From Eubacterium sp. (lineage in GTDB: Bacteria; Bacillota; Clostridia; Acetivibrionales; DSM-1351): DNA of 64,000 nt. Where the stretch lies: contig JAQSXC010000018.1 of the NCBI GenBank assembly GCA_029266335.1, forward strand, positions 1-64,000, given 5' to 3'. The notes under the pieces are model-generated. The model did not search any database. It was not told the DNA's origin and saw nothing but the letters and a program-made list of their open reading frames with translations. A program made the translations under genes and the position numbers. This document shows, piece by piece, positions 18,671 through 27,504 of the stretch (positions are counted from its first letter, which is position 1; each line of letters opens with the position of its first letter).

Positions 18671-19599
18671 GAGGTAACGGCTATCCGCTTAATACCCTGT
18701 TGATGGCTGAAGATGTCTCTTCGGGCTGGGACAGCTGGGATATTGATGCCGATTGTCAGATGAAATTCAGAGCTTGTTCACAGTTGTTTGAAAGAGAAAT
18801 AGTTTCGGACGGGAATGTTCAGTTCCGCATCAGAAGTATTTACAGACTTTCTGAAAAGTCCACTTTAAAGCAGGATATGATATTCTATTCAACAACGCCA
18901 AGAGTTGACTTTGAGACAGTTATGGACTGGAAGGACAAACACCGCTTCCTTAAGGTGGATTTTGATACGACAATCATGAGCAACACTGCACGGCATGAAA
19001 TACAGTTCGGGCATTGCCAAAAACCTACCACACGCAACAACAGTTACGAGCAGGCTATGTTTGAGGTAGTAAACCATAAGTTTACAGATATTTCGGAAAC
19101 CAGGTTCGGCATAGCCATACTTAACGACTGCAAATATGGTATTTCAGTTGAAGGAGCAGACATAAGGCTTTCATTGCATAAGGGCGGAACTCGGCCTGAC
19201 CCCAGAGGTGACTCGGGTGTTCATGAATGCACATATTCATTTTTACCCCATGTTGGAAGTTTTAGTTCTGAAAATGTAATAATCCCGGCATACTGCTTGA
19301 ATTACAGGCCGGTTGTAAAAATAGGAAGAGCCTTGTACAGCTCCTTTGCATCTGTGGATTGCACCAATATTGTAATAGAGACTGTCAAACCCTGCGAGGA
19401 GAACTGCAAAGCTTATATTATGAGGCTTTATGAAGCTGAAGGAACATATGCGGCTGCAACAGTGACCCTCGGCCATGAACCAAAGTCGGTAGAGCTTACA
19501 AACATGCTGGAGGAAAGGGTTGAGACGCTTGCTGCACAAAGCCGGCTGTCCCTTACCTTTCGTCCATTTGAAATTAAAACTGTTAAGGTGAGCTATTAA
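18646..19599 (+). pseudogene. GH38 alpha-mannosidase, C-terminal part
   Basis: The open frame runs from just after TAG 18643. The ORF track starts it at TTG 18700, but that start has no ribosome site, which supports its being the detached tail of the preceding gene. Residues such as RELRGNGYPLNTLL, GWDSWDIDADCQM, QFGHCQKPTTRNNSYEQAMFEVVNHKFTDISE and YGISVEGADIRLSLHKGGTRPDPRGD match the C-terminal beta domain of GH38 mannosidases. The last belongs to the segment that shapes the active site. Together the two parts give about 1,070 residues, close to a full bacterial alpha-mannosidase. Confidence 0.8.
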
Positions 19600-19672
19600 G
19601 ATTGAAGATGAGTGGTATATGTTTTAAAATAAAGGAGTGTTGTGCAGCAGTTATATTAATAATGGGGGCATC

Positions 19673-20524
19673 ATGAATTATTATCAAGAAAGAATTGAAA
19701 CGGATTCCATAATACCTGCCAAAATATATATGGGAAAATCTCAGGGAGATAACTGTCATTATCCTTTGCACTGGCATAATAATCTGGAATTTGATCTTGT
19801 ACTTAAAGGCGCTATAAAGGGCAAAATTAACGGAAAACAGACAGTAGTTTCAGAAGGTGACTTCTTTTTTGTTAACAGCGGAGATCTGCATGAGACTGAT
19901 GCAGTTGATAAAAATCAAATGTGTGCAATCACTATTCTACTATCGTATGAGCTTCTGAAAGAATATTGCCCCGGTGCGGATACCTGCTGTTTTAGTTTTT
20001 CAGAAAAAGAAGCAGCTAAGGAAAAAGTGAAAAATTTAATTATGGAATGTGCACAATTATATGAGGAGCGGAAGGAATTTTTTGAATTGGAAATATCCAT
20101 CACTCTAAGAAAAATATGCAGTGTATTGTTAAAGGAATGCCGGACAAAAAGACAGGATACCAATTACAGCGGGTATGAGCAGAAGAGCATTATGAATATT
20201 AAAAAAGCAATTGCTTATATGGAGGAAAATTATGCAGATGAGATCTCTCTTAAAAGTGCTGCAGCTGACATGGGTATGGCCCCTACCTATTTTTCCAGAT
20301 TCATAAAGAAAACTACTGATGAAACCTTTTACGGCTATCTGACTAAAATCAGACTCTTTCATGCATATATGGAACTTGTCAATAGTGATGCATCAATTAC
20401 TGAGATAGCACTGAACAACGGTTTTTTAAATGTAAAATCCTTCATAGTATCCTTCAAAAAAGCTTACAAGGTTACTCCCGCAAGATACAGGAAGCAGCAT
20501 AACGACCGGGGAAAGATTTCATAG
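19673..20524 (+). CDS. AraC-family transcriptional regulator (cupin type)
   Basis: 283 aa from ATG 19673 (MNYYQERI), with GGGGGC 5 nt upstream. The GTG at 19637 in the ORF track has no good ribosome site. The N-terminal cupin-like domain (LHWHNNLEFDLVLKGAIKG...GDFFFVNSGDLHE) probably binds a sugar. The C-terminal AraC helix-turn-helix pair ends in the usual FKKAYKVTPARYRK. It follows GH38 by about 75 nt and likely controls this glycan locus as a one-component activator. The ligand is unknown. Confidence 0.88.
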   Translation: MNYYQERIETDSIIPAKIYMGKSQGDNCHYPLHWHNNLEFDLVLKGAIKGKINGKQTVVSEGDFFFVNSGDLHETDAVDKNQMCAITILLSYELLKEYCPGADTCCFSFSEKEAAKEKVKNLIMECAQLYEERKEFFELEISITLRKICSVLLKECRTKRQDTNYSGYEQKSIMNIKKAIAYMEENYADEISLKSAAADMGMAPTYFSRFIKKTTDETFYGYLTKIRLFHAYMELVNSDASITEIALNNGFLNVKSFIVSFKKAYKVTPARYRKQHNDRGKIS

Positions 20525-20637
20525 ACTGGGATTTGGCAGAAAAGATAATAATCGACAAAAATAAGTCAAGAAAAGACAATACTTTCTGGAAACGAGGTTG
20601 TAATATGACAATATAACAGTTGAGGGGAGTATTGGTT

Positions 20638-21489
20638 ATGCATAAAGATTTGGAGCTGGCATTTCAAAGAGCAGTGGAGATTTTAAAAGAAGACAGACGC
20701 TGTAAGGGAGGATGGCACTACGGATCCATAAGCAGAGGGTCGGAAGATATTTATTCGGATTATGACCCTGTTTTTCTGGTGGAGGATAAGGACTTCGAAC
20801 AGTTTGCAGCAGACGCCCCCAAAGTTCTTGCACAGGCCTCGGATGAACTTTTGATCTTCTGGGGTGAGAGCTTTAATGATGACCATTTTAAAAACTACTG
20901 CAGTGTGATTCGTTTAGGGAACAATTTGCATCAGTTCGATTTTTTTATAATTAATGCCGATTACCCTGAGGCATGGATGTGCCGACAGCACTGCAAGGGC
21001 TGCACAAGAGACAATATTATTTTTGACAGAACAGGAGAGGTGGCTGCGTTTCTTGATAAAGGCTACCGCACCGACAACAATATTCCGGAGCCGGTAAGGG
21101 CTATGGATACGTACTGGTTTCATACAGAGATGCTTATAAAATACTTTAAGCGCAAGGATATGTTTAAATTAATAAAAAATATGGATGTACTGTTTCACTC
21201 ACATGTAGACCTGCTTTTAAGCCAATATGACCGGTTGGACTGGGGTGCGTGGGAAAGTAAAGTAAAATACTGTGTTCCGGAGGGTAAACAGGAACACCTG
21301 AAAGCATATTTTACGGTCGCAGATTTCAGGTGTCTGGAAGCTGCTGTTAAAAAAAGTATGCTTTTATTTAAACAGGATGCCGAAGAAATTTGTAAAGCAA
21401 AAGGAATTGATTATCCGGATACAATAGCCCGGCAGATTATTTCATACTTTAACCGGCGAATTGATTTCGAGGACGGGGAATGGCTATAA
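20638..21489 (+). CDS. ANT(6)-like nucleotidyltransferase
   Basis: 283 aa from ATG 20638, with TGAGGGGAG upstream. The N-terminal motif GSISRGSEDIYSDYDPVF is the nucleotidyltransferase G-S...D-x-D signature. HQFDFFII supplies the third acidic position. The layout and length match the streptomycin 6-adenylyltransferase (AadE/ANT(6)) family and relatives of unknown substrate. A resistance role cannot be assumed: many chromosomal members in Clostridia are uncharacterised. It is a single gene between the AraC regulator and the TetR/MFS pair. Confidence 0.75.
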   Translation: MHKDLELAFQRAVEILKEDRRCKGGWHYGSISRGSEDIYSDYDPVFLVEDKDFEQFAADAPKVLAQASDELLIFWGESFNDDHFKNYCSVIRLGNNLHQFDFFIINADYPEAWMCRQHCKGCTRDNIIFDRTGEVAAFLDKGYRTDNNIPEPVRAMDTYWFHTEMLIKYFKRKDMFKLIKNMDVLFHSHVDLLLSQYDRLDWGAWESKVKYCVPEGKQEHLKAYFTVADFRCLEAAVKKSMLLFKQDAEEICKAKGIDYPDTIARQIISYFNRRIDFEDGEWL

Positions 21490-21508
21490 TTTTTGATTAT
21501 AGCCATCC

Positions 21509-22096
21509 CTATTTTATGCCTTGAAAGTTAATACCTTCAAAGGCCAGGTAAATAATATCCTTTAAATAAGCAGCATCCAGAGTGCCTCCGGCTGCCAGCA
21601 AACGATAGAAAATAGGCGCAAAAATCAGATCTATGGTTAACTCTATATCAATATTTTTCCGAATTTCACCTCTTTGAACACCTCTTTGCAAAATTTCACG
21701 AGCTATCTGCCGTCTTGGCTTAAAATATCGTGAACGGTATTCATCAGCTATATTTTGATTAGATTGACCTTCAGCTATCAACTCGGTAATTACTCTTCCT
21801 TTTTCACTGGTTAAAAAAGCTGCCAGAGTATTTGTCTGAATGAAAAGATCCTCTCTGGCAGAACCGGTGTCAGGAATCTGGAGCTGCTCTTCGGTAGCTG
21901 CAAAAAAACCGTCCAGCACCACCGCTGCCTTGCCGGGCCACCATTTATATATTGTAGCCTTACTGACACCTGCTCTTTCAGCAATTCCTTCAACAGTTAT
22001 AGCTTTAAAACCAATTTCCAATAACAAACCATATGAAGCTGAGAGAATAGCCTTCTTTGTTTCTTCACTTCGGGGACGTCCCGGTTTTTTTTCCAT
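21509..22096 (-). CDS. TetR/AcrR-family repressor
   Basis: 195 aa on the minus strand, the only convincing minus-strand gene in the window. The N-terminal helix-turn-helix (ILSASYGLLLEIGFKAITVEGIAERAGVSKATIYKWW) is diagnostic. The C-terminal ligand domain is of the kind seen in many efflux-pump repressors. It is divergent from the MFS gene at 22264, and the 167-bp gap holds a promoter overlapped by an AAACG-N3-CGTTT palindrome. It probably represses the transporter and itself, with release by the exported compound. Confidence 0.9.
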   Translation of the reverse strand: MEKKPGRPRSEETKKAILSASYGLLLEIGFKAITVEGIAERAGVSKATIYKWWPGKAAVVLDGFFAATEEQLQIPDTGSAREDLFIQTNTLAAFLTSEKGRVITELIAEGQSNQNIADEYRSRYFKPRRQIAREILQRGVQRGEIRKNIDIELTIDLIFAPIFYRLLAAGGTLDAAYLKDIIYLAFEGINFQGIK

Positions 22097-22184
22097 GTCT
22101 GCTGCTCCTGAACATTAATAGTTGTATAACGAACATAAAAAATACATGTATATTATACTATACCACTTTCAGGAAAAAAAGATA

Positions 22185-22242
22185 TTGACAAAACTAAACG
22201 CAACGTTTATTATTTAATTAAATACTAAACGTACAGTATATT
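22185..22242 (+). promoter_or_regulatory. MFS promoter with candidate TetR operator
   Basis: TTGACA (22185-22190) and TATTAT (22208-22213) are spaced by 17 bp. The inverted repeat AAACG-CAA-CGTTT (22196-22208) fills the spacer. A second related sequence, TACTAAACGTACAGTATA, follows at about 22225-22242. Repressor bound at the first site would block RNA polymerase. Confidence 0.7.
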
Positions 22243-22263
22243 AATTGAAAGTTGGAGGTCAAT

Positions 22264-23442
22264 ATGCAAACAAATAATGAAGTAAAAAAATTATCAGGTT
22301 TGTTAATTTTTTTGATGGCTTGCTCCTGTGGCTTAATAGTGGCCAATCTGTATTATGCACAGCCCTTGGTTGGACCTATAAGTTCAGCTACCGGCATTTC
22401 GGCAGGAGCGTCGGGACTGGTTGTAACAATGACACAGATAGGGTATGTTATCGGTCTGCTTTTTTTGGTCCCTTTAAGTGATTTAATTGAAAACCGTAAG
22501 CTGGTTTCAGCTATACTGATTATTGCAGTATCGGGTTTAATAACAGCCGCCTTTGCAAAAAACGGATTTGTTTTTATGTCTGCTGCGGTATTAATTGGTT
22601 TGGGATCAGTTGCAGCTCAAATAATAGTACCCTTTGCAGCCTTTATGGCCCCTGAAAAACAAAGGGGACAAATAGTCGGTAAGGTTATGAGCGGGCTTCT
22701 GCTGGGAATTATGCTTGCAAGGCCTGCAGCCAGCCTTTTAACAGGCCTGTGGGGATGGCAGACGGTTTTTGCAGTCTCGGCAGTTATAAACGGATTGCTG
22801 GCTATAAGCTTATTCTTTGTGTTTCCTAAACGGAAGCCGGAAATCAAAGTTGGATATATGGAGATTATAAAGTCGCTCTTTGCATTGTTCAGAACCACAC
22901 CGGTTTTGAGGAGAAGATCACTGTATCAGGCATGCTTGTTCGGAGCTTTCAGCCTGTTCTGGACTACTGTCCCTCTCTGGCTGGCTCAGCATTTTCATTT
23001 ATCACAGAAAGCCATAGCAATATTTGCGCTGGTAGGTGTAGCCGGTGCGGCGGCAGCCCCTGTTGCCGGAAGATTGGCCGACAAAGGCTGGACTAGAAAA
23101 CTTACTGGATTTGCGTTCTTGACAGCTTCTTTTTCCTTTGTCTTAACTCATTTCTTTTCGAGCAATACCTTAATTTCCTTAATATTATTTTCTATAGCAG
23201 CTGTACTTCTTGATATGGCTGTCTCAGGAAATCTTGTGCTCGGACAGCAGGCCATTTATTCGTTGGGCAATGAAATCCGGGGAAGGGTTAACGGTGTGTT
23301 CATGGCTGTTTTCTTTATAGGCGGCGCAATCGGCTCTGCTTTGGGAGGCTGGTCATTTGCATATGGACAGTGGACAATGACCTCAATATTTGGGATTGTA
23401 CTTCCCCTGCTTGCCTTTATTTATTACCTTACTGAAAAATAG
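22264..23442 (+). CDS. MFS efflux transporter
   Basis: 392 aa from ATG 22264, with GGAGG at 22254-22258. It has about 12 hydrophobic segments. The loop between segments 2 and 3 reads GYVIGLLFLVPLSDLIENRKL, matching the conserved MFS D-R-x-G/R-like loop, and MAPEKQRGQIVGKVMSG resembles the DHA1-type drug/sugar efflux group. Its substrate is unknown. Divergent transcription from a TetR repressor gene is typical for inducible export of a toxic small molecule. Confidence 0.88.
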   Translation: MQTNNEVKKLSGLLIFLMACSCGLIVANLYYAQPLVGPISSATGISAGASGLVVTMTQIGYVIGLLFLVPLSDLIENRKLVSAILIIAVSGLITAAFAKNGFVFMSAAVLIGLGSVAAQIIVPFAAFMAPEKQRGQIVGKVMSGLLLGIMLARPAASLLTGLWGWQTVFAVSAVINGLLAISLFFVFPKRKPEIKVGYMEIIKSLFALFRTTPVLRRRSLYQACLFGAFSLFWTTVPLWLAQHFHLSQKAIAIFALVGVAGAAAAPVAGRLADKGWTRKLTGFAFLTASFSFVLTHFFSSNTLISLILFSIAAVLLDMAVSGNLVLGQQAIYSLGNEIRGRVNGVFMAVFFIGGAIGSALGGWSFAYGQWTMTSIFGIVLPLLAFIYYLTEK

Positions 23443-23534
23443 GCATATTTTAAGCATTTTATGATTTTGCATTAATAATTGTGGTAAATAATATCTATAA
23501 ACAATGAAAACTACGCTAAACGGAGAGTGATATT

Positions 23535-23996
23535 ATGCTTAATGCAGGTGATAAAGCAATAGACTTCAAGTTGAAGTCCAATGATAATAAAGAAATTAGT
23601 CTGTCTGACTTTAAGGGCAAAAAAGTAGTTCTGTATTTTTATCCAAAGGATGATACTCCGGGCTGTACCAAAGAAGCCTGCGGGTTCAGGGATGTATATG
23701 ACTATATATTGGAGGCAGGAGCGGTAGTTATAGGCGTCAGCCCCGACGCAGAGACCTCCCATGAGAAATTCAGGAGTAAATATAGTCTTCCCTTTTACCT
23801 GCTAAGCGATACTGAGCATAAAGTTTCGGAAATGTATGGGGCATGGGGGGAGAAAAAGAATTATGGCAAAACATATATGGGAATAATAAGATCAACTTTT
23901 ATAATTGATGAGGAGATGACAATAAAGAAGGTGTTCCCGAAGGTTTCACCCGAAGGGCATGCCGATGAGGTACTGGATTTGCTGAGAAAAGGGTAG
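23535..23996 (+). CDS. bcp: Bcp-type thiol peroxidase (peroxiredoxin)
   Basis: 153 aa, full length for the Bcp/PrxQ group. DTPGCTKEACGFRD holds the peroxidatic cysteine and, five residues on, a second cysteine that can form the intramolecular disulfide. FYPKDDTPGC is the family signature. It reduces hydrogen and organic peroxides in the cytoplasm, fitting an anaerobe. It is monocistronic: a strong terminator follows. Confidence 0.95.
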   Translation: MLNAGDKAIDFKLKSNDNKEISLSDFKGKKVVLYFYPKDDTPGCTKEACGFRDVYDYILEAGAVVIGVSPDAETSHEKFRSKYSLPFYLLSDTEHKVSEMYGAWGEKKNYGKTYMGIIRSTFIIDEEMTIKKVFPKVSPEGHADEVLDLLRKG

Positions 23997-24344
23997 ATAA
24001 GTACAGCATTTTTAAGAGTAAATGATTAACAACCTTTTTAATTGAAAAGAATAACAATATTTTGTTCATCAGGTATGACGAATGCTGCCGGAAGTATGGC
24101 AGATGCAAAGCAGGGATAAAGCAGGTTTTCTCAACTTGTTTTATCCCTGCTTTATTTTTTCGGTTATCTGTATACCGGCTTATACTTCTATACCGAAGGA
24201 CCGTTCAGTATTCTTTTTAATTTTTCTTAATATTATTTGCATAAATGTATCAGACTACATATAGAAGACTTAAATACTAATAAGATTTTTAGGGATAACT
24301 GCTTTACTATTTCAGACAATCAAGGACTGCGGGAGGTTATAAAC
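23997..24344. other. Intergenic region after bcp
   Basis: Holds the bcp terminator (24107-24160). Downstream of it, the upstream part of the ORF-track frame 24237-24344 lacks a start with a ribosome site, so I leave it as untranslated leader of the DUF4363 gene. I see no other feature. Confidence 0.6.
24107..24160 (+). terminator. Terminator after bcp
   Basis: A perfect 14-bp inverted repeat, AAAGCAGGGATAAA (24107-24120) and TTTATCCCTGCTTT (24140-24153), is followed by ATTTTTT. Confidence 0.9.
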
Positions 24345-24716
24345 TTGTTTGGACAATCGGGCATCAGGTATAGACTTGCAGTTGTGTGGGTAGCCGCGTT
24401 CCTGGCTCTTTGGATAGCATTCTGCAATTGCTTCCAAATGGAAAGACTTCAAAATGATCTAGATAAAGTAATTGAAGGAATTGAGAGTAATAATTGGAAG
24501 CAGGCTGATGAGTATAATGAAAAATTTTCAGATATGTTTTATAAAAAGAAATATTTTATACAGATGAATAATGCTACCGAAATATATATAACCTTCGAGC
24601 ATACCGTACGGCAGTTGGATCTGGCAGTTAAAAGCAGGCAGGAAAGTGCTCTGGAGTATGCAGGTCTGCTGAGGGAGGCGCTGAATTACGTGGTAAAGCC
24701 GTTTTCAGGACCGTAA
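24345..24716 (+). CDS. DUF4363-like membrane-anchored protein
   Basis: 123 aa if the TTG at 24345 is used. GGGAGG (24331-24336) stands 8 nt before it, whereas the ORF-track ATG at 24237 has none. One N-terminal membrane helix (LAVVWVAAFLALWIAFC) is followed by an external helical domain (LDKVIEGIESNNWKQADEYNEKF...MNNATEIYITFEHTVRQLD) that resembles DUF4363. Genes of this family often stand next to DUF421 genes, as here. The function is unknown. Confidence 0.65.
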   Translation: MFGQSGIRYRLAVVWVAAFLALWIAFCNCFQMERLQNDLDKVIEGIESNNWKQADEYNEKFSDMFYKKKYFIQMNNATEIYITFEHTVRQLDLAVKSRQESALEYAGLLREALNYVVKPFSGP

Positions 24717-24767
24717 GCCTGTCTTTTCAGGCATTCACACCATATCTTGTATACTGATGGAGTATTT

Positions 24768-25442
24768 ATGTACACTTTTCTTAGTTATAGTATAAGAGTA
24801 ATATTGGTTTATTTTTTTACGTATATGGGAACCAGATTCCTTACAAAAAAGGCCATTGCAGAAATGACAGCTTATGAAATGGCCGGACTGATGGTGTTTG
24901 CCAATGTTGCAGCAGAACCACTGGTGGACAAAGTGGTTATAAAATCTGTATATGGTTCGGGGCTTCTTATACTCCTTATGATGTTAATTGCCAGGCTGGC
25001 TCTGGTTAACAGGATTACACAGGTTGTTGAGCATACGGCAACAATAATAATTCAAAACGGTCAGATAGATTTTAAGCAGATGAAAAGGTTAAGTCTTAGC
25101 TTGAATCAGCTTCTTGGACTTTTAAGACAGCAGGGCTATGACCGGGTGTCGGAGGTTCAGGCGGCAATATTTGAACCTCAGGGCAGTTTATCTGTTTTTC
25201 CGAAAGCTGAGAATAAGCCTGTCACCCTGAAGGATATGAAAATTCCGCCTCAAAATGTTCCTGTTAGCCTTCCTCTTATACTTGACGGAAAGGTCATAAA
25301 AGAAAATTTAAAGTATTTGGATAAAACCGAATTGTGGCTTATGGATGAAGTCAGGAAACAGGGAATTATTGATTACAGGAAACAGGTTGTCCTGGCCGAA
25401 CTGGATTCCTCATGGAATGTAACCATTTATAAAAAAGCTTAA
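24768..25442 (+). CDS. DUF421 / YetF-family membrane protein
   Basis: 224 aa from ATG 24768, with a GGAG 5 nt upstream. Three N-terminal membrane helices (SIRVILVYFFTYMGTRFLTKKAIAEMTAYEMAGLMVFANVAAEPL) are followed by a cytoplasmic DUF421 domain (NGQIDFKQMKRLSLSLNQLLGLLRQQGYDRVSEVQAAIFEPQGSLSVFPK). In Bacillus, relatives of this family (YetF, YrbG) are linked to spores and membrane stress, but no activity is established. It is 51 nt after the DUF4363-like gene and probably forms a pair with it. Confidence 0.8.
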   Translation: MYTFLSYSIRVILVYFFTYMGTRFLTKKAIAEMTAYEMAGLMVFANVAAEPLVDKVVIKSVYGSGLLILLMMLIARLALVNRITQVVEHTATIIIQNGQIDFKQMKRLSLSLNQLLGLLRQQGYDRVSEVQAAIFEPQGSLSVFPKAENKPVTLKDMKIPPQNVPVSLPLILDGKVIKENLKYLDKTELWLMDEVRKQGIIDYRKQVVLAELDSSWNVTIYKKA

Positions 25443-25665
25443 TATTTGTTCTTTATGAACCCTGACTAAATTAAGGAACCTCAGCCAATGAACCTGCTGG
25501 TTTGCACCTCCCCTTAAAATTATGCAAATTGCCGAAAAATATAGTGTAAAGTAGAGAAATTAAATCCAGATCCTGGACTCAAATTTAAATTGGAGCAAAA
25601 ATCAAAGGATACCAATCACATTATTATCATAGTAGAAACATTGAGAAGAGAGGGATTTTTACTTC

Positions 25666-25839
25666 TTGGATACACAGGATATAAACAAAAAAATAGAACT
25701 GACGAGAAGGGAGCTTGCACTTGAATATACAAAATGTATGGATGGTAGAGTTCCCAGCCCCAGGGTGCTTGAGATAAGTGAGGAATTGGACAAATTAATT
25801 CTCGAGTACATGAAAATTGTACGTAAAAGGCTTCCTTAG
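25666..25839 (+). CDS. Spo0E-like aspartyl-phosphate phosphatase
   Basis: 57 aa, too short for the ORF track. The frame starts at TTG 25666, with AGAGAGGG about 11 nt upstream, and ends at TAG 25837-25839. The protein is two predicted helices with SEELDKLILEYMK, matching the SxxLDxLI-type signature of Spo0E-like proteins. That family removes phosphate from Spo0A~P and so delays sporulation. The start is not certain because the spacing is long; the C-terminal signature is the main evidence. A terminator follows directly. Confidence 0.7.
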   Translation: MDTQDINKKIELTRRELALEYTKCMDGRVPSPRVLEISEELDKLILEYMKIVRKRLP

Positions 25840-25878
25840 TTCAATAATAACACTAAAAATTAATAAAGCTATAGAGTA

Positions 25879-25911
25879 AAAACAGATGGCTTTCAGACTG
25901 TCTGTTTTTTT
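25879..25911 (+). terminator. Terminator after Spo0E-like gene
   Basis: AAAACAGA (25879-25886) pairs with TCTGTTTT (25901-25908) around a 14-nt loop, and the run of seven T bases continues the 3' arm. Confidence 0.75.
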
Positions 25912-26087
25912 GCGCGCACTGTATCTGACTATACAGATGTTGCCGGCTCGTCCCTGCAAAGGTTGAAACGAATTAAAAAGCTCATTTAACATATAATAAA
26001 AAGAATTGGTAAATACCTGTGAAATATTGAGGAATTTAAAGGTTTTGGGTATATAACTCCAATAAAATAGAATATTTTTCTTTTTTA

Positions 26088-26116
26088 TTGATTTTTTAAT
26101 TTATTTTTTGTATAAT
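26088..26116 (+). promoter_or_regulatory. Promoter of carboxynorspermidine operon
   Basis: TTGATT (26088-26093), a 17-bp spacer, then a perfect TATAAT (26111-26116). It is 78 nt upstream of the ATG at 26194. Confidence 0.65.
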
Positions 26117-26193
26117 CACGCTTATGTATTATTAGTAATGGAAAATTGTAATCACTATTTATGTCGCTGCAGGTCAGCGGAATGGAGGTTAAT

Positions 26194-27393
26194 ATGGGAA
26201 AGGCTTTAATTATTGGCGCAGGCGGCGTTGCAAGTGTTGTAATCCATAAATGCTGCCAGAACCCCGATGTATTCGAAGAAATATGTATAGCCAGCAGAAC
26301 AGTTGAAAAATGTGAGGCCATAAAAGCTAAGTTGGATGGAGGTAAAACTAAAATCCAAACTGCCCAGGTTGACGCTGATAACACCGAAATGGTTATTGAA
26401 CTTATAAATAAATTTAAGCCTGATATTGTTATAAATGTAGCTCTTCCTTATCAGGACCTTACTATTATGGATGCATGTCTTGCAACAGGTGTTCATTATC
26501 TGGATACTGCAAACTATGAGCCTCCTGAGATACCCAAGTTTGAGTATAAATGGCAGTGGGCTTACAGGGAGAAATTTGAAAAGGCCGGTATAATGGCTCT
26601 TCTGGGGAGCGGTTTTGACCCCGGAGTAACAAGTGTTTTCTGTGCATATGCTCAGAAGCACTACTTTGATGAAATTCACTATATTGATATAGTTGATGCT
26701 AATGCAGGCGATCATGGATATCCATTTGCAACCAACTTCAACCCTGAAATAAATATCCGTGAAATCACAGCTCCCGGAAGCTACTGGGAAAATGGACACT
26801 GGGTTGAAACAGAGCCTTTGGAATTGAAGAATGTATATGACCTTCCTGAAATCGGACCTAAGGATATATACCTCCTGCATCATGAAGAGATCGAATCTCT
26901 TGCAGTAAATATCAGGGGTATAAAGAGAATAAGATTTTGGATGACCTTCTCGGAAAAGTACATTACCCATTTGCGTGTTCTTGAAAATGTTGGTATGACC
27001 TCCATTGAGCCCATAGAATTTGAAGGAAAGAAGATAATTCCTCTTCAATTCCTGAAGGCAGTGCTTCCTGATCCGGCATCACTTGGACCAAGAACAAAGG
27101 GTAAGACCAACATAGGCTGTATTATCCAGGGTGTAAAGGATGGCAAACCAAGGACTTATTACGTTTACAATGTATGTGTTCATGAGGAGTGCTATGCTGA
27201 AGTAGGCTCTCAGGCTATCTCTTATACTACGGGTGTTCCTGCGATGATAGGTGCCATGATGATGTTAAAGGGAATATGGAAAAAGCCGGGAGTATATAAT
27301 GTGGAGGAGTTTGATCCGGATCCGTTTATGGATGCATTGAATAAATACGGACTCCCATGGAAAGAGGACTTCTCTCCGAAGCTTCTGGATTAA
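26194..27393 (+). CDS. Carboxynorspermidine synthase (saccharopine DH family)
   Basis: 399 aa from ATG 26194, with GGAGG 5 nt upstream. The Rossmann start KALIIGAGGVASVVIHKC binds NAD(P). Residues such as DTANYEPPEIPKFEYKWQWAYREKFEKAGIMALLGSGFDPGVTSVFCAYAQKHYFDEIHYIDIVDANAGDHGYPFATNFNPEINIREIT match the saccharopine dehydrogenase-like group that makes carboxy(nor)spermidine from aspartate semialdehyde and a diamine. The pairing with a carboxynorspermidine decarboxylase gene 111 nt downstream fixes the role far better than the family alone. Together they form the alternative spermidine/norspermidine route used when S-adenosylmethionine decarboxylase is absent. Confidence 0.9.
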   Translation: MGKALIIGAGGVASVVIHKCCQNPDVFEEICIASRTVEKCEAIKAKLDGGKTKIQTAQVDADNTEMVIELINKFKPDIVINVALPYQDLTIMDACLATGVHYLDTANYEPPEIPKFEYKWQWAYREKFEKAGIMALLGSGFDPGVTSVFCAYAQKHYFDEIHYIDIVDANAGDHGYPFATNFNPEINIREITAPGSYWENGHWVETEPLELKNVYDLPEIGPKDIYLLHHEEIESLAVNIRGIKRIRFWMTFSEKYITHLRVLENVGMTSIEPIEFEGKKIIPLQFLKAVLPDPASLGPRTKGKTNIGCIIQGVKDGKPRTYYVYNVCVHEECYAEVGSQAISYTTGVPAMIGAMMMLKGIWKKPGVYNVEEFDPDPFMDALNKYGLPWKEDFSPKLLD

Positions 27394-27405
27394 TTGAAAT
27401 ATAGT

Positions 27406-27471
27406 ATACGCCGCTGATTCACATTACGGGAATGACACATTTCTGAGCAAGCCGTGGAAGCAGTGGCGTAT
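27406..27471 (+). other. Intercistronic stem-loop between polyamine genes
   Basis: ATACGCCGCTG (27406-27416) pairs with CAGTGGCGTAT (27461-27471) over 11 bp with one G-U pair and a 44-nt loop. No T-run follows, so it is not a simple terminator. It could stabilise an mRNA end or modulate nspC translation. Confidence 0.5.
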
Positions 27472-27504
27472 TGTATGTTTGCATAAAGGAAAATGGAGGT
27501 TAAA

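Larger units (their letters stand above)
25840..26193. other. Intergenic region before polyamine genes
   Basis: Contains the Spo0E-like terminator (25879-25910) and the promoter for the carboxynorspermidine genes (26088-26116). The rest is AT-rich with no recognised gene. Confidence 0.6.

Noticed and set aside
24237-24344. Longer DUF4363 start in the ORF track
   Set aside because: No ribosome site at 24237; GGGAGG precedes TTG 24345 at ideal spacing.
26206-27048. 280-aa minus-strand ORF
   Set aside because: Shadow of the carboxynorspermidine synthase gene, whose motifs are clear on the plus strand.
27406-27471. Terminator between the polyamine genes
   Set aside because: Stem lacks a following T-run.
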